Source: Chitinophagaceae bacterium (lineage in GTDB: Bacteria > Bacteroidota > Bacteroidia > Chitinophagales > Chitinophagaceae). From it: a stretch of DNA of 50,757 nt. Shown piece after piece: positions 25,405-34,261 of the stretch. A model generated the notes under the pieces. That model saw only the letters and a list, made by a program, of their open reading frames with translations. It ran no database searches and was not told the DNA's origin. Each line of letters starts with the position of its first letter. Within the stretch, counting starts at the first letter, position 1. Where the stretch lies: contig CANBSH010000013.1 in the NCBI GenBank assembly GCA_947372105.1, positions 1-50,757 of the forward strand, in the 5' to 3' direction. The translations under genes were made by a program, and so were the position numbers.

Positions 25405-26160
25405 TTAAATATTCAATCCACCGCAAGCACTTATTACTTGTCCTGTAACATAACTGCTCAACTCACTTGCTAAGAATAAAGTGGTGTTTGCAATTTCTTC
25501 TGCTTTACCAAATCTTCCTAAAGGAATTTTTTCCAAGAAAGCTTTACCTGCATCTCCTTCATTTAAATAATGTGTCATATCGGTCTCAATAAAACCTGGC
25601 GCAATGGCATTGCATCTAATATTGCGACTACCTAATTCAAGCGCAATGGATTTTGTAAAACCTATAATGCCTGCTTTACTTGCTGCATAGCTACTTTGAC
25701 CCGCATTACCACGAATACCAATGATGGAACTCATATTAATAATACTACCCGACTTTGCTTTCATCATGGGACGAATCACTTGCTTGGTCATATTAAAAAC
25801 ACTTTTCAAATTTGTATCCATGACATCATCCCATTGTTCTGCAGTCATGCGTAACAATAAATTATCTTTTGATATACCTGCATTGTTGACACAAACATCA
25901 ATGGTGCCAAAATCGGCTAGTACATTTGTTACAAATGTTTCACATGCTGTGAAATCGGCGGCATTGGTTTGATATCCTTTTGCGTTGACGCCTAATTTTT
26001 TAATCTCTGCTTCTAATGCCGCAGCCTTCTCTGCACTTCCATCACTCACATAGGTAAAAGCAATATGTGCTCCTTGTTCCGCTAATTTTAATGCAATGGC
26101 AGCGCCAATTCCTCTAGCTGCTCCAGTTACAATAGCCACTTTTCCTTGTAGTAATTTCAT
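25405..26160 (-). CDS. fabG: 3-oxoacyl-[acyl-carrier-protein] reductase
   Basis: NADPH-dependent reduction of 3-oxoacyl-ACP in fatty-acid elongation. Short-chain dehydrogenase signatures: TGAARGIGAAIA cofactor loop, NNAGIS, catalytic Ser in IINMSSIIG, YAASKAG (Tyr-x3-Lys), and the FabG-typical end APGFIETDMT and YVTGQVISACGGLNI. The frame reaches 26181, but the ATG at 26160 gives the usual MKLLQGKVAIVTG start with a promoter box 26 nt upstream. A stand-alone gene outside the fab cluster could also be a PhaB-type acetoacetyl-CoA reductase; the FabG fit is better. Confidence 0.88.
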   Translation of the reverse strand: MKLLQGKVAIVTGAARGIGAAIALKLAEQGAHIAFTYVSDGSAEKAAALEAEIKKLGVNAKGYQTNAADFTACETFVTNVLADFGTIDVCVNNAGISKDNLLLRMTAEQWDDVMDTNLKSVFNMTKQVIRPMMKAKSGSIINMSSIIGIRGNAGQSSYAASKAGIIGFTKSIALELGSRNIRCNAIAPGFIETDMTHYLNEGDAGKAFLEKIPLGRFGKAEEIANTTLFLASELSSYVTGQVISACGGLNI

Positions 26161-26186
26161 AGTTGTATTATTTAAAAACAATATTG

Positions 26187-26194
26187 CAAATATA
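26187..26194 (-). promoter_or_regulatory. fabG -7 promoter box
   Basis: Minus-strand TATATTTG fits TAnnTTTG. A TTG lies 22 nt further upstream (26219-26217), inside the 3' end of the GH3 gene. Confidence 0.5.
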
Positions 26195-26195
26195 A

Positions 26196-27728
26196 TTAAT
26201 TCTGCTTGGTCTGACTCAACTCTTGATGAATCATTTTAATGTCATCTACATACAATCTGTCATTGGATAATCGAGGTACTTTATGCTGTCCTCCTAATTT
26301 CCCTTTTCGTTTTAACCATTCATGAAAACATCCAGTCGCAACAGCAGTTATTTGTGGTAATCTTAAAGCAATATCCTTGTGTCGCTTCGCTTCATAATCA
26401 CTATTCACTGCTTTTAAATTTTCGTCCAATGTTTTTGTAAATGCTAATAAGTCATTAGGTGCTTTATCAAATTCAATTAACCATTCATGCGCTCCCGTAT
26501 TTTCATCTGACATGTACACAGGGGCTGCCGTATATTCTTTAATGCTCACTCCAAAATCCTTGCAGGTAGCGGCAATCGCTTGATCACTATTGTCTGCAAT
26601 TAATTCTTCACCAAAGGCATTGATGTATTGTTTTAATCTTCCCGATACTTTAATACGATAGGGTGCCAAGCTCATAAATTGAATCGTGTCACCTACTAAA
26701 TATCTCCACAAGCCACCATTGGTGCTTATTACAATCGCATAATTTTTTCCAAGCTCCACTTTATTTAATCCATAGGTAATAGGGAATTCTTTTCCATACT
26801 CTTCAATTGGCATGAACTCATAAAAAATTCCATGATCCAAAAATAATAACATACCCTCTTCGTCTATTCTATCTTGTGCTGCAAAAAATCCTTCACTGGC
26901 ATTATATATTTCTACATAATTACAATCACCGCCTATAATTTTTTGAAACTGTTCCTTGTAGGGTGTAAAGGAAACGCCACCATGAATGTATAATTCAAAG
27001 TCAGGCCACACTTCTTTAATATTTTGTTTACCTGAAATTTCTAAAATGCGTTTTAATAAAACCAAAGTCCAGGTAGGCACGCCAGCAATAGAAGTTACAT
27101 TTTCGTTGATGGTATTTTGTGCTAGGCTTTCAATCTTTGCTTCCCATTCATCCATGAGTGCAATAGATAATTCAGGGGTTCTAATAAAGCTGGACCAAAA
27201 AGGCGAGTTTTCTAATAACACGGCACTTAAGTCTCCATATTGTATATCTTCCTTAATGGGATGCACTTGATGACTTCCGCCAATCACTAATCCCTTGCCC
27301 ACCAATAAATCGCTGTCTGGTTTTTCGTGATAATAGATAGTCAACACATCTTTGGAGCCTTGAAAATGATTGTCTTCAATACTTTCCTTGGTTAAGGGAA
27401 TGAATTTGCTTTTATCGCTCGTGGTACCGCTGCTTTTGGCAAACCATTTTACTGGGGTATTCCACAACACACTTTCTTCCCCCTCCATGATTTGATCTAT
27501 ATAGGGCTTTAAATCCTGGTATTCGTGTATGGGGATGGTGGCTTTAAAGTTTCTAATATTAAATAGCCCACTCATATTATACTTACGGCCAAAATGGGTG
27601 TACTGGCCATGGGTAATTAAATCCTGTAATGTCTCGCGCTGAGCAGCAATTGGGTCATTCACCCAATTCTCAATACGCCAATAACGTAATCGAGCCAATC
27701 TTGACAGTGCGGGGCTGAAAATCTTCAT
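26196..27728 (-). CDS. GH3-family acyl-adenylating enzyme, copy 2
   Basis: Second GH3 protein of the window, 510 residues. The ATP-binding loop KSSGTTSDKSKFIPLT (about 94-109), YIHGGVSFTPY, YNASEGFFAAQ, the hinge GLWRYLVGDTIQF, VSGRLKQYINAFGEEL and the C-terminal GGQHKVPRL align with copy 1, but overall identity is clearly moderate, so they are old paralogues. The gene lies just upstream of fabG and downstream of lptB on the same strand, a lipid and envelope setting. Amino-acid conjugation of an acyl group is a reasonable guess; no bacterial substrate is established that I can cite. Confidence 0.9.
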   Translation of the reverse strand: MKIFSPALSRLARLRYWRIENWVNDPIAAQRETLQDLITHGQYTHFGRKYNMSGLFNIRNFKATIPIHEYQDLKPYIDQIMEGEESVLWNTPVKWFAKSSGTTSDKSKFIPLTKESIEDNHFQGSKDVLTIYYHEKPDSDLLVGKGLVIGGSHQVHPIKEDIQYGDLSAVLLENSPFWSSFIRTPELSIALMDEWEAKIESLAQNTINENVTSIAGVPTWTLVLLKRILEISGKQNIKEVWPDFELYIHGGVSFTPYKEQFQKIIGGDCNYVEIYNASEGFFAAQDRIDEEGMLLFLDHGIFYEFMPIEEYGKEFPITYGLNKVELGKNYAIVISTNGGLWRYLVGDTIQFMSLAPYRIKVSGRLKQYINAFGEELIADNSDQAIAATCKDFGVSIKEYTAAPVYMSDENTGAHEWLIEFDKAPNDLLAFTKTLDENLKAVNSDYEAKRHKDIALRLPQITAVATGCFHEWLKRKGKLGGQHKVPRLSNDRLYVDDIKMIHQELSQTKQN

Positions 27729-27789
27729 AGGTATAGCACAATATAAGCCATACGCTTTAAATATTTAACTAATAAGTTCAATAAATGAT

Positions 27790-28563
27790 TTAGAGTTCGG
27801 GTGCTTTGTTTCCCATTTCGATGATCCAATCCTTGCGCTTTAATTCAAAGTTGGTTCCTAAATATAAACGACGTACTTGGTCATCTTCTGCCAACTCTTC
27901 CGCCGTTCCATGTTTAAATATTTTTCCTTCAATTAATAAATAAGCGCGATCACAAATAGATAATGTTTCGTTTACATTATGATCGGTTATTAATATTCCA
28001 ATGTCTTTTAATTTTAATCTTGCGACTACCGATTGAATATCTTCCACTGCGATAGGATCCACGCCAGCAAAGGGTTCATCTAATAAAATAAATTTAGGAT
28101 CTACTGCTAATGCGCGCGCAATTTCGGTACGTCTACGTTCTCCGCCACTTAAACTATCTCCATTATTATCTCGAACTTGATGTAAATTAAATTCATCTAA
28201 TAAACTTTCTAATTTATGTTCACGTTCGCCTTTGGTAAGTTTTGTCATTTCTAACACCGCCATAATATTATCTGCTACCGATAACTTACGAAACACACTT
28301 GCTTCCTGAGGTAAGTAGCCCAATCCCATTTGAGCACGCTTATACATAGGAAGTTTGGTAATATCTTCATCGTTTAAAAACACACGCCCTTCATCGGGGG
28401 CAATTAAACCTACTACCATATAAAAAGTAGTGGTTTTGCCAGCTCCATTAGGTCCTAATAAGCCTACAATTTCACCCTGCTTGACCGAAATACTTACTTG
28501 ATCCACCACTTTGCGGCCCTTGTATTGCTTAATTAATTTGTCGGTATGTATAGCGAGTATCAC
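27790..28563 (-). CDS. lptB: LPS export ABC transporter ATP-binding protein
   Basis: ATPase of the LptB2FG complex that extracts LPS from the inner membrane and pushes it along the Lpt bridge. Walker A is [16 protein letters not shown], the Q-loop is [16 protein letters not shown] (the LptB-typical sequence), the signature is [15 protein letters not shown], Walker B is [13 protein letters not shown], and the H-loop is [10 protein letters not shown]. The 257 residues include a short C-terminal extension beyond the E. coli form. The start appears to be GTG at 28563. No lptC/A/F/G is adjacent. Confidence 0.94.
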   Translation of the reverse strand: MILAIHTDKLIKQYKGRKVVDQVSISVKQGEIVGLLGPNGAGKTTTFYMVVGLIAPDEGRVFLNDEDITKLPMYKRAQMGLGYLPQEASVFRKLSVADNIMAVLEMTKLTKGEREHKLESLLDEFNLHQVRDNNGDSLSGGERRRTEIARALAVDPKFILLDEPFAGVDPIAVEDIQSVVARLKLKDIGILITDHNVNETLSICDRAYLLIEGKIFKHGTAEELAEDDQVRRLYLGTNFELKRKDWIIEMGNKAPEL

Positions 28564-28577
28564 GGTATATATTTATA

Positions 28578-28585
28578 CAAAAATA
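28578..28585 (-). promoter_or_regulatory. lptB -7 promoter box
   Basis: Minus-strand TATTTTTG, exact TAnnTTTG, 14 nt before the GTG start. The leader would be only a few nucleotides. Confidence 0.45.
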
Positions 28586-28627
28586 AGGGTAAATCAAGGA
28601 TTTGACTCATTGGAAACTAATATTAAC

Positions 28628-28635
28628 TATTTTTG
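28628..28635 (+). promoter_or_regulatory. metF -7 promoter box
   Basis: TATTTTTG, exact TAnnTTTG, ends 6 nt before the metF ATG at 28642. A TTTG at 28601-28604 lies 23 nt upstream as a possible -33 box. The transcript would start at the ATG. Confidence 0.55.
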
Positions 28636-28641
28636 TATTCT

Positions 28642-29595
28642 ATGCACGTAACAGAACATTTAGCAAAAGCAAAAGACACCCTGGTGTCTTTTGAAGTATT
28701 ACCGCCTTTAAAGGGGAAAACCATCACATCATTATATGAGCATTTGGATCCTTTAATGGAATTTAAACCGTCTTGGATTAACGTTACTTATCACCGTAGC
28801 GAAACCATGTTCAAAAAACAAGCGGATGGCACTTTTGAAAAGATAGATGTACGCAAGCGCCCAGGAACAGTAGGTATTTGTGCAGCCATCATGAATCATT
28901 ATAATATTGATGCAGTACCACATATTATTTGCGGAGGATTTACGAAGCGTGAAACAGAGGACGCATTAATTGATTTACAATTTTTAGGAATTGATAACGC
29001 ATTAATTTTGCGCGGAGATGCTGCTAAGAACGAGGCCAGCTTTGAGCCAGAGCTCAACGGAAATAAATATGCTATTGATTTATTGAAACAAGTGGGACAA
29101 TTAAATCAAGGTATTTATTTAGATAAAGACATTTTAAACGGAGGCAAAACTAATTTTTGCATGGGTGTAGCAGGATATCCTGAAAAACATTTCGAAGCTC
29201 CTAATTTTGAAATTGATTTGCAAAAAACAAAAGATAAAGTAGATGCTGGTGCGGAATATATTATGACGCAAATGTTTTTTGACAACAGTAAATTTTTGGC
29301 ATACATAAAAGCTTGTCGTGATGCGGGTATTACAGTACCTATTATTCCAGGATTAAAACCTATCACGAATAAAAAGCAATTAACTATTTTACCTCGTATT
29401 TTTCATGTAGATATTCCTACTGACTTATCTAATGCCATCAACAAATGCAAGACAGATGCGGATTGCGAGAAAGTTGGAACAGAATGGTTGATCCAACAAA
29501 GCAAGGAATTAAAAGAAGCAGGTGTTCCGGTATTACACTATTATACTTTAGGAAAACCTAAAGTGATCAAGGATGTAGTGAAAGCTGTATTTTAA
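28642..29595 (+). CDS. metF: 5,10-methylenetetrahydrofolate reductase
   Basis: FAD enzyme that makes 5-methyl-THF for methionine synthesis. Family features are SFEVLPPLKGK near the N-terminus, INVTYHRSE, PHIICGGFTKRETEDAL, ALILRGDA (folate/FAD), FCMGVAGYPEKH, ITQMFFD-like YIMTQMFFDNSKF, and PIIPGLKPI. It has 317 residues from ATG 28642. A TTG three codons earlier is part of the promoter box and is not used here. It is divergent from lptB with 78 nt between them, and metH is not nearby. Confidence 0.95.
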   Translation: MHVTEHLAKAKDTLVSFEVLPPLKGKTITSLYEHLDPLMEFKPSWINVTYHRSETMFKKQADGTFEKIDVRKRPGTVGICAAIMNHYNIDAVPHIICGGFTKRETEDALIDLQFLGIDNALILRGDAAKNEASFEPELNGNKYAIDLLKQVGQLNQGIYLDKDILNGGKTNFCMGVAGYPEKHFEAPNFEIDLQKTKDKVDAGAEYIMTQMFFDNSKFLAYIKACRDAGITVPIIPGLKPITNKKQLTILPRIFHVDIPTDLSNAINKCKTDADCEKVGTEWLIQQSKELKEAGVPVLHYYTLGKPKVIKDVVKAVF

Positions 29596-29621
29596 TATTT
29601 ATCGAATACCTTTTTGTTTTT

Positions 29622-31127
29622 TTACTTATTTACTTTTTTAGCCGTGTTCACTATAAAGTCATTGAATTGTTCAATGCTCAAATTTTTGGCTATAATCCGT
29701 TTGGCAGAATCCAATAAATAAAAAGTAGGTGTTTTAAATACATCATACAATTGACGAATAGTAGTTGGACGGCCTTCTTTAATTTCTTTATTTAAATCCG
29801 CTTCAGTTTGATACGCATTGGTCCATCCTTCTAAATGATGTTCTTTAATAAACGTTTTCCAAGCGGGTAGCTCCTTGTAATTAATATTGACGGACAAAAC
29901 ATTGATTTGATAATTTTTCCAAATCGCTTTGTAAAAAGAATCTAAGCGAGGAATTTCCACCTTACAGTGACTACAAGTAGGATCCCAAAACGCAATAAAA
30001 GTATAAGGCGCTTTCATATCATATAATGAAATCTTTTTATCCTGCACATCATTTAAAACCAATGCAGGTGCGGCTAAACCCAACTGATTGGCCATCATAC
30101 TATAAGCGCGATCGGTAATGGAACGACGAGATGCTTCATTTAACAACACCGTATCACCTTTGGCGAAAAAGTTTTGATAAATGTGTAAGAACACTTTATC
30201 CTGTCCCATAAATTCTGGACTAATATATTTATTGGTGAACTTGAATAATAAGAATGGAAAAATTTCTTTTCCTGTTTTAGCAACGGTTAACATGTACTGC
30301 ACTTCTTCAATAATACTATCGGGTTCGCGTGATACGTAATTTTTAAAATACTCATCTAGTTTTTGTTCAAAAAATGGAGTACGCACTAATCTATCATCAT
30401 TAAAAACCACTTCATCCCAAAAATGATTCTTCATATAATAAAATGGATAGAGTGAGTCAGCTTTTCCGTTGACCACCGGAATCGCAGGCGCATCAGGTCT
30501 TTGCATCACGTTCAGAAAAAAAGCAGTCATTGACTTAGGTTGATTCTTAATGATACCTTGACGTTTTTCTACTAATTCTTTTTTCTTCACATTGTATTGA
30601 TCGGTAATAGAAGTTGAATCTGCCTTAGTGGTTGCCGCTTTAAATTTGTTTTCTAATTCGTTTAATTGACCACCAATGGTATTCATGGATTTCGAATATT
30701 CTTTGAATACATCATTTTCCTTACTACCCGTTATAGCCACATCCGTTAAATGTAAAGTGTCTGCAATAATTTTAAAATGTTGCGCGTCATCTACTAAAAA
30801 ATCAAATAAAATGGCATACTTAGGAGAAACTACAAAATAAATACCTGGAGTGAGTTTGTTTTTTGATTCAAAAACGCCTTCGCTTTTTTCATTCAGCAAA
30901 GTAGAATCTGCTAACACTCTACTATTACCATAGTTGGTTCCTAAATATATTTTAGTATTTTGATAGGGCTTCAAAGTAATTTGAATGGAATGACCAGTGG
31001 TATTGGATGTGGTGGATTTGGGAGTGGCCACCGAAGAAGGTGTTTTTTTTGCTTGAGCTTGGCCCAAGAAGGGAAGCGTCAATAAAACTCCGAGTATCAA
31101 AGCAGTGGATCGAAGGATATTTTTCAT
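29622..31127 (-). CDS. Exported thioredoxin-like (TlpA-type) protein
   Basis: Periplasmic or surface thiol-disulfide protein with a signal peptide (hydrophobic core followed by GQAQA). A long N-terminal region (about 45-340) resembles the Bacteroidota DUF4369/DUF5106 type, with helical segments around residues 150-200. A C-terminal thioredoxin fold carries CSHC in IAFWDPTCSHCKVEIP and the cis-Pro region FKTPTFYLLD. ATG 31127 gives the proper signal start; an ATG four codons earlier is possible. These proteins usually reduce cytochrome c or other exported thiols. Divergent to rlmD; a 17-bp near-palindrome (31171-31187) lies between. Confidence 0.85.
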   Translation of the reverse strand: MKNILRSTALILGVLLTLPFLGQAQAKKTPSSVATPKSTTSNTTGHSIQITLKPYQNTKIYLGTNYGNSRVLADSTLLNEKSEGVFESKNKLTPGIYFVVSPKYAILFDFLVDDAQHFKIIADTLHLTDVAITGSKENDVFKEYSKSMNTIGGQLNELENKFKAATTKADSTSITDQYNVKKKELVEKRQGIIKNQPKSMTAFFLNVMQRPDAPAIPVVNGKADSLYPFYYMKNHFWDEVVFNDDRLVRTPFFEQKLDEYFKNYVSREPDSIIEEVQYMLTVAKTGKEIFPFLLFKFTNKYISPEFMGQDKVFLHIYQNFFAKGDTVLLNEASRRSITDRAYSMMANQLGLAAPALVLNDVQDKKISLYDMKAPYTFIAFWDPTCSHCKVEIPRLDSFYKAIWKNYQINVLSVNINYKELPAWKTFIKEHHLEGWTNAYQTEADLNKEIKEGRPTTIRQLYDVFKTPTFYLLDSAKRIIAKNLSIEQFNDFIVNTAKKVNK

Positions 31128-31262
31128 AGTATGGTTCATATTGGATATATCTTGTCTAAGGTGAAAGTAAAAACCTTTAAAAGGTTTGTAAAAATAACAT
31201 AATATGTATAAATCTACTTACAATTAGTAGCCCGTTTTACTATTAATTTAATGTTAGGATAG

Positions 31263-31270
31263 TACCTTTG
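31263..31270 (+). promoter_or_regulatory. rlmD -7 promoter box
   Basis: TACCTTTG, exact TAnnTTTG, ends 5 nt before the GTG start at 31276, so the mRNA is predicted to be leaderless. Confidence 0.5.
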
Positions 31271-31275
31271 TTTCC

Positions 31276-32706
31276 GTGAGAAAAAACAAGCCGGTCACTA
31301 TACTAGAAAAAGTAACTATTGAGGATTATGCAGCCGAGGGTAAGTCATTAGCCAGAGTGAATGGCAAAGTCATTTTTGTAGAAGCTGCCGTTCCGGGAGA
31401 TGTTGTAGATATTCAATTACAAAAAAACAAGGCTGATTGGGGCGAAGGATTTGTGAAAAAATTTCACAGCTATTCTTCTTTAAGAGTGACCCCTTTTTGT
31501 AGCCACTTTGGAGTGTGCGGAGGTTGTCAATGGCAAATGCTTCCTTATGAACAACAATTGGTGTATAAGCATCAGCAAGTAGTGGATAATTTAACGCGCA
31601 TTGCAAAAATTCCATTACCTGTGATTCCACCTATCTTGGGTGCACCCGAAACACAAGGCTATCGCAATAAAGTAGAATATACTTTTGCAACTGAAAAGTT
31701 TATCCCCTTTGAAGATTTTAAAGCGATGAAGGCAGCAGGGACCGAACCTGTTAAAACCCCCGGTGCGGGCGGCTTTCATGCAAGAGGATTTTTTGAAAAA
31801 GTAGTGGAGATAGATACTTGTTATTTACAATCTGAGCCTACTAATCTCATGCGTAAGGCAGTCGTGAATTTTGCGTTAGAAAATAACATGCCTTTTTATA
31901 ATATTAAACAACATCAGGGTTGGTTGCGAAATATGTTTGTTCGTAACACCACGCAAGGCGAATGGATGGTGAATCTTATTTTAGGGTATGAAGCCCCAGC
32001 GGAAAGAGAAGCCTTATTAAAATTATTATTAGAGCAGTTTCCTCAAATCACTACTTTATTATATACTATTAATACGAAGCGTAACGATAGTATGCAGGAT
32101 TTGGTTCCACAAGTATTTCATGGAACGGGCTATATCACCGAAAAGCTTGAAGATTTTTCTTTTAAAATAAGTCCTAAGTCCTTTTTTCAAACCAATTCCA
32201 AGCAAGCGGAGCGCTTATATCAAGTAACACGCGACTTTGCCGAACTAACAGGAAAGGAAATCGTGTATGATTTGTATTGTGGTACAGGAAGCATTGGAAT
32301 TTTTTGCAGTCAAAATGCGAAAAAAATTATTGGGGTGGAGTTTGTGGCAGAAGCCATTGAGGATGCAAAAGAAAATGCACAGTTGAATCAATTAAATGAT
32401 ACGGCCTTCTTTGCAGGCGATGTAATTGATATTTGTAATGATGCTTTTTTTGAAACGCATGGTAAGCCAGATGTCATTATTACCGATCCACCACGCGCAG
32501 GTATGCACGAGAAGCTTGTCAAAAAGTTATTAGATATGGAAGCGCCATTAATCGTATATGTAAGCTGTAATCCAGCAACTCAAGCAAGAGACTTATCTTT
32601 ATTGAGTGAAAAGTATACGGTGACTAAAATACAGCCAGTAGATATGTTCCCCCATACTTTACATATTGAAAATGTAGTTCAATTAAAAAGAACTGATTTA
32701 ATTTAA
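31276..32706 (+). CDS. rlmD: 23S rRNA (uracil-C5)-methyltransferase, RumA/RlmD family
   Basis: SAM-dependent m5U methyltransferase with an N-terminal TRAM domain (VTIEDYAAEGKSLARVNGKV onward). The 4Fe-4S cysteines are in CSHFGVCGGCQW, with a further Cys (CYLQSE) near residue 182. The SAM site is VYDLYCGTGSIGIF, the base-binding region TDPPRAGMHEKLV, and the catalytic Cys lies in YVSCNPATQARDL. It has 476 residues. The start is GTG at 31276; no in-frame ATG exists in the conserved N-terminus. The exact U (1939 or 747 or both) cannot be told from sequence. Confidence 0.92.
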   Translation: MRKNKPVTILEKVTIEDYAAEGKSLARVNGKVIFVEAAVPGDVVDIQLQKNKADWGEGFVKKFHSYSSLRVTPFCSHFGVCGGCQWQMLPYEQQLVYKHQQVVDNLTRIAKIPLPVIPPILGAPETQGYRNKVEYTFATEKFIPFEDFKAMKAAGTEPVKTPGAGGFHARGFFEKVVEIDTCYLQSEPTNLMRKAVVNFALENNMPFYNIKQHQGWLRNMFVRNTTQGEWMVNLILGYEAPAEREALLKLLLEQFPQITTLLYTINTKRNDSMQDLVPQVFHGTGYITEKLEDFSFKISPKSFFQTNSKQAERLYQVTRDFAELTGKEIVYDLYCGTGSIGIFCSQNAKKIIGVEFVAEAIEDAKENAQLNQLNDTAFFAGDVIDICNDAFFETHGKPDVIITDPPRAGMHEKLVKKLLDMEAPLIVYVSCNPATQARDLSLLSEKYTVTKIQPVDMFPHTLHIENVVQLKRTDLI

Positions 32707-32712
32707 AAATGT

Positions 32713-33552
32713 ATGACCCAATTTAGACCGACCCGATTTGAAGTATTGCCATTGATCATTAAAAATTTATTAATCATTAACGGATTAATGTTTTTAGCAC
32801 AAAATACTTTTGCAGGTCCTACTAGTACTTTTTCATTTGAAGATATTTTTGCATTACATGCCTGGCAAAGCAGCCTGTATCGCCCTTGGCAGCTTATAAC
32901 ACATATGTTTTTGCACGGTGATTTTAGCCATATATTAGGAAACATGTTTGCCTTATGGATGTTTGGATCCATCTTAGAAAATTTATGGGGACCTAAGCGC
33001 TTTTTATTATTTTATTTATTGTGTGGTGTGGGAGCTGCCATAATACACTTATTTATTTTATCTTATGAGTTTATTCCTTTTGTAGATCAGTATGAAAATT
33101 TATTGATGTTGAGCAAATCCAACGCACTTGGTTTTAATGATGCGGTGTTGGCATTTTCAAAAGCTCATAATATACCACTTGCTCGTATCTTAAATGACAA
33201 TCATGTAAGTTTGTCGACTCCAGGATTAGCACCTCAATTAATGGATTTGATCACCTCTTTTTATAACAAATCTTTAAACACCGCCACCTTAGGAGCGAGC
33301 GGCGCAGTGTTTGGAATTCTTATTGCCTTTGTTTATTTATTTCCCAATACCTATATCTATATTTATTTTTTATTCCCTGTTAAAGCCAAGTGGTTAGGTA
33401 TTGTTTATTTTGCTTTTGAATTATATAAAGCGTTAGAAAATTCAGCAGGTGATAATGTAGCAAGATGGGCGCATGTGGGTGGCGCTCTTGTTGGATTTAT
33501 TTTAGTATTTATTTGGAAAAAGAAAGACAATCAACACCGTTTTTATAATTAA
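32713..33552 (+). CDS. Rhomboid intramembrane serine protease
   Basis: Six-helix inner-membrane protease. The catalytic dyad is visible: Ser196 in GASGAVFG and His254 in WAHVGGALVGF. The supporting HMFLHGDFSHILGNM motif (64-78) and WMFGSILEN are intact. An insertion of about 75 residues (115-190) lies between helices 3 and 4, as often seen in Bacteroidota. The gene starts 6 nt after rlmD and is followed 2 nt later by an inactive paralogue and then by an EEP phosphatase, forming one operon. Substrates are unknown. Confidence 0.93.
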   Translation: MTQFRPTRFEVLPLIIKNLLIINGLMFLAQNTFAGPTSTFSFEDIFALHAWQSSLYRPWQLITHMFLHGDFSHILGNMFALWMFGSILENLWGPKRFLLFYLLCGVGAAIIHLFILSYEFIPFVDQYENLLMLSKSNALGFNDAVLAFSKAHNIPLARILNDNHVSLSTPGLAPQLMDLITSFYNKSLNTATLGASGAVFGILIAFVYLFPNTYIYIYFLFPVKAKWLGIVYFAFELYKALENSAGDNVARWAHVGGALVGFILVFIWKKKDNQHRFYN

Positions 33553-33554
33553 AT

Positions 33555-34259
33555 ATGGAAAATCCTACACCTTCTAAACCCTTATTGGGCGCAGATAATA
33601 ACGCCTTAGTGGCTATTTTAGGGATCAATTTATTGGTCGTGGCTCTCATGGGTTTTTTAAAAATTATTTATTATTTAAACAGCCTTCCCTTAGAAGATTT
33701 TTATAGTCAAGTGTTTCATGTTTTTACATTGTCACCAACCATGAGCGTTACGCTTACAAAGCCGTGGACTTTATTTACTTTTAATTGGATACATGATGGA
33801 TTTTGGAGTGTTTTTACGCCTATGATTTGGTTTGTTTTTTTTGCGGATGTTTTACAAAACAATCAAAGCAACAAACATATATTTCCTATTTATTTTTATA
33901 GTGGATTATTAACAGGCATTACATATATCCTGCTAATTGCGTTTACTATTTTGCCTCATCCTTTAATGGGAGCTAATTTTTCTATCATAGCAATTGCTGC
34001 ATCTATATTAATCATTTGCCCCCGCTATCGAATATTTCAAACTATCAAAGGCGGCATCCCCGTTTTGTTTATGGTGGTATTGTATCTTGTATTACAAGCA
34101 GTATTTTTAAGTACAGCTCATTGGTCCGATATACTCCTTACATTCATTGCAATAGGTGCTGGTGTGTTTTACGGACTGTTATTAAAAAACGGGAAGGATT
34201 TAGGTAATTGGATGCATAATTTATTACATTGGGTAAACAAATCAGCATCGCCCAAGTAA
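33555..34259 (+). CDS. Rhomboid-like pseudoprotease
   Basis: Membrane protein of 234 residues that keeps the rhomboid layout: LTKPWTLFTFNWIHDGFW matches the loop-1/helix-2 region of the neighbour, and LMGANFSIIAIAAS matches its GASG segment. The catalytic Ser is replaced by Asn (N141), and the last helix (FIAIGAGVFYG) lacks the His-x-Gly-Gly motif. A proteolytic function is therefore unlikely, and it resembles iRhom/derlin-type regulators in principle. It follows the intact rhomboid by 2 nt, and its stop is 2 nt before the ATG of the EEP gene, so the three are translated from one message. Confidence 0.82.
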   Translation: MENPTPSKPLLGADNNALVAILGINLLVVALMGFLKIIYYLNSLPLEDFYSQVFHVFTLSPTMSVTLTKPWTLFTFNWIHDGFWSVFTPMIWFVFFADVLQNNQSNKHIFPIYFYSGLLTGITYILLIAFTILPHPLMGANFSIIAIAASILIICPRYRIFQTIKGGIPVLFMVVLYLVLQAVFLSTAHWSDILLTFIAIGAGVFYGLLLKNGKDLGNWMHNLLHWVNKSASPK

Positions 34260-34261
34260 GC

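Noticed and set aside
26986..27270. 94-codon open frame antisense to the second GH3 gene
   Set aside because: It is the reverse-strand shadow of a conserved coding region, with no signal, motif or promoter of its own.
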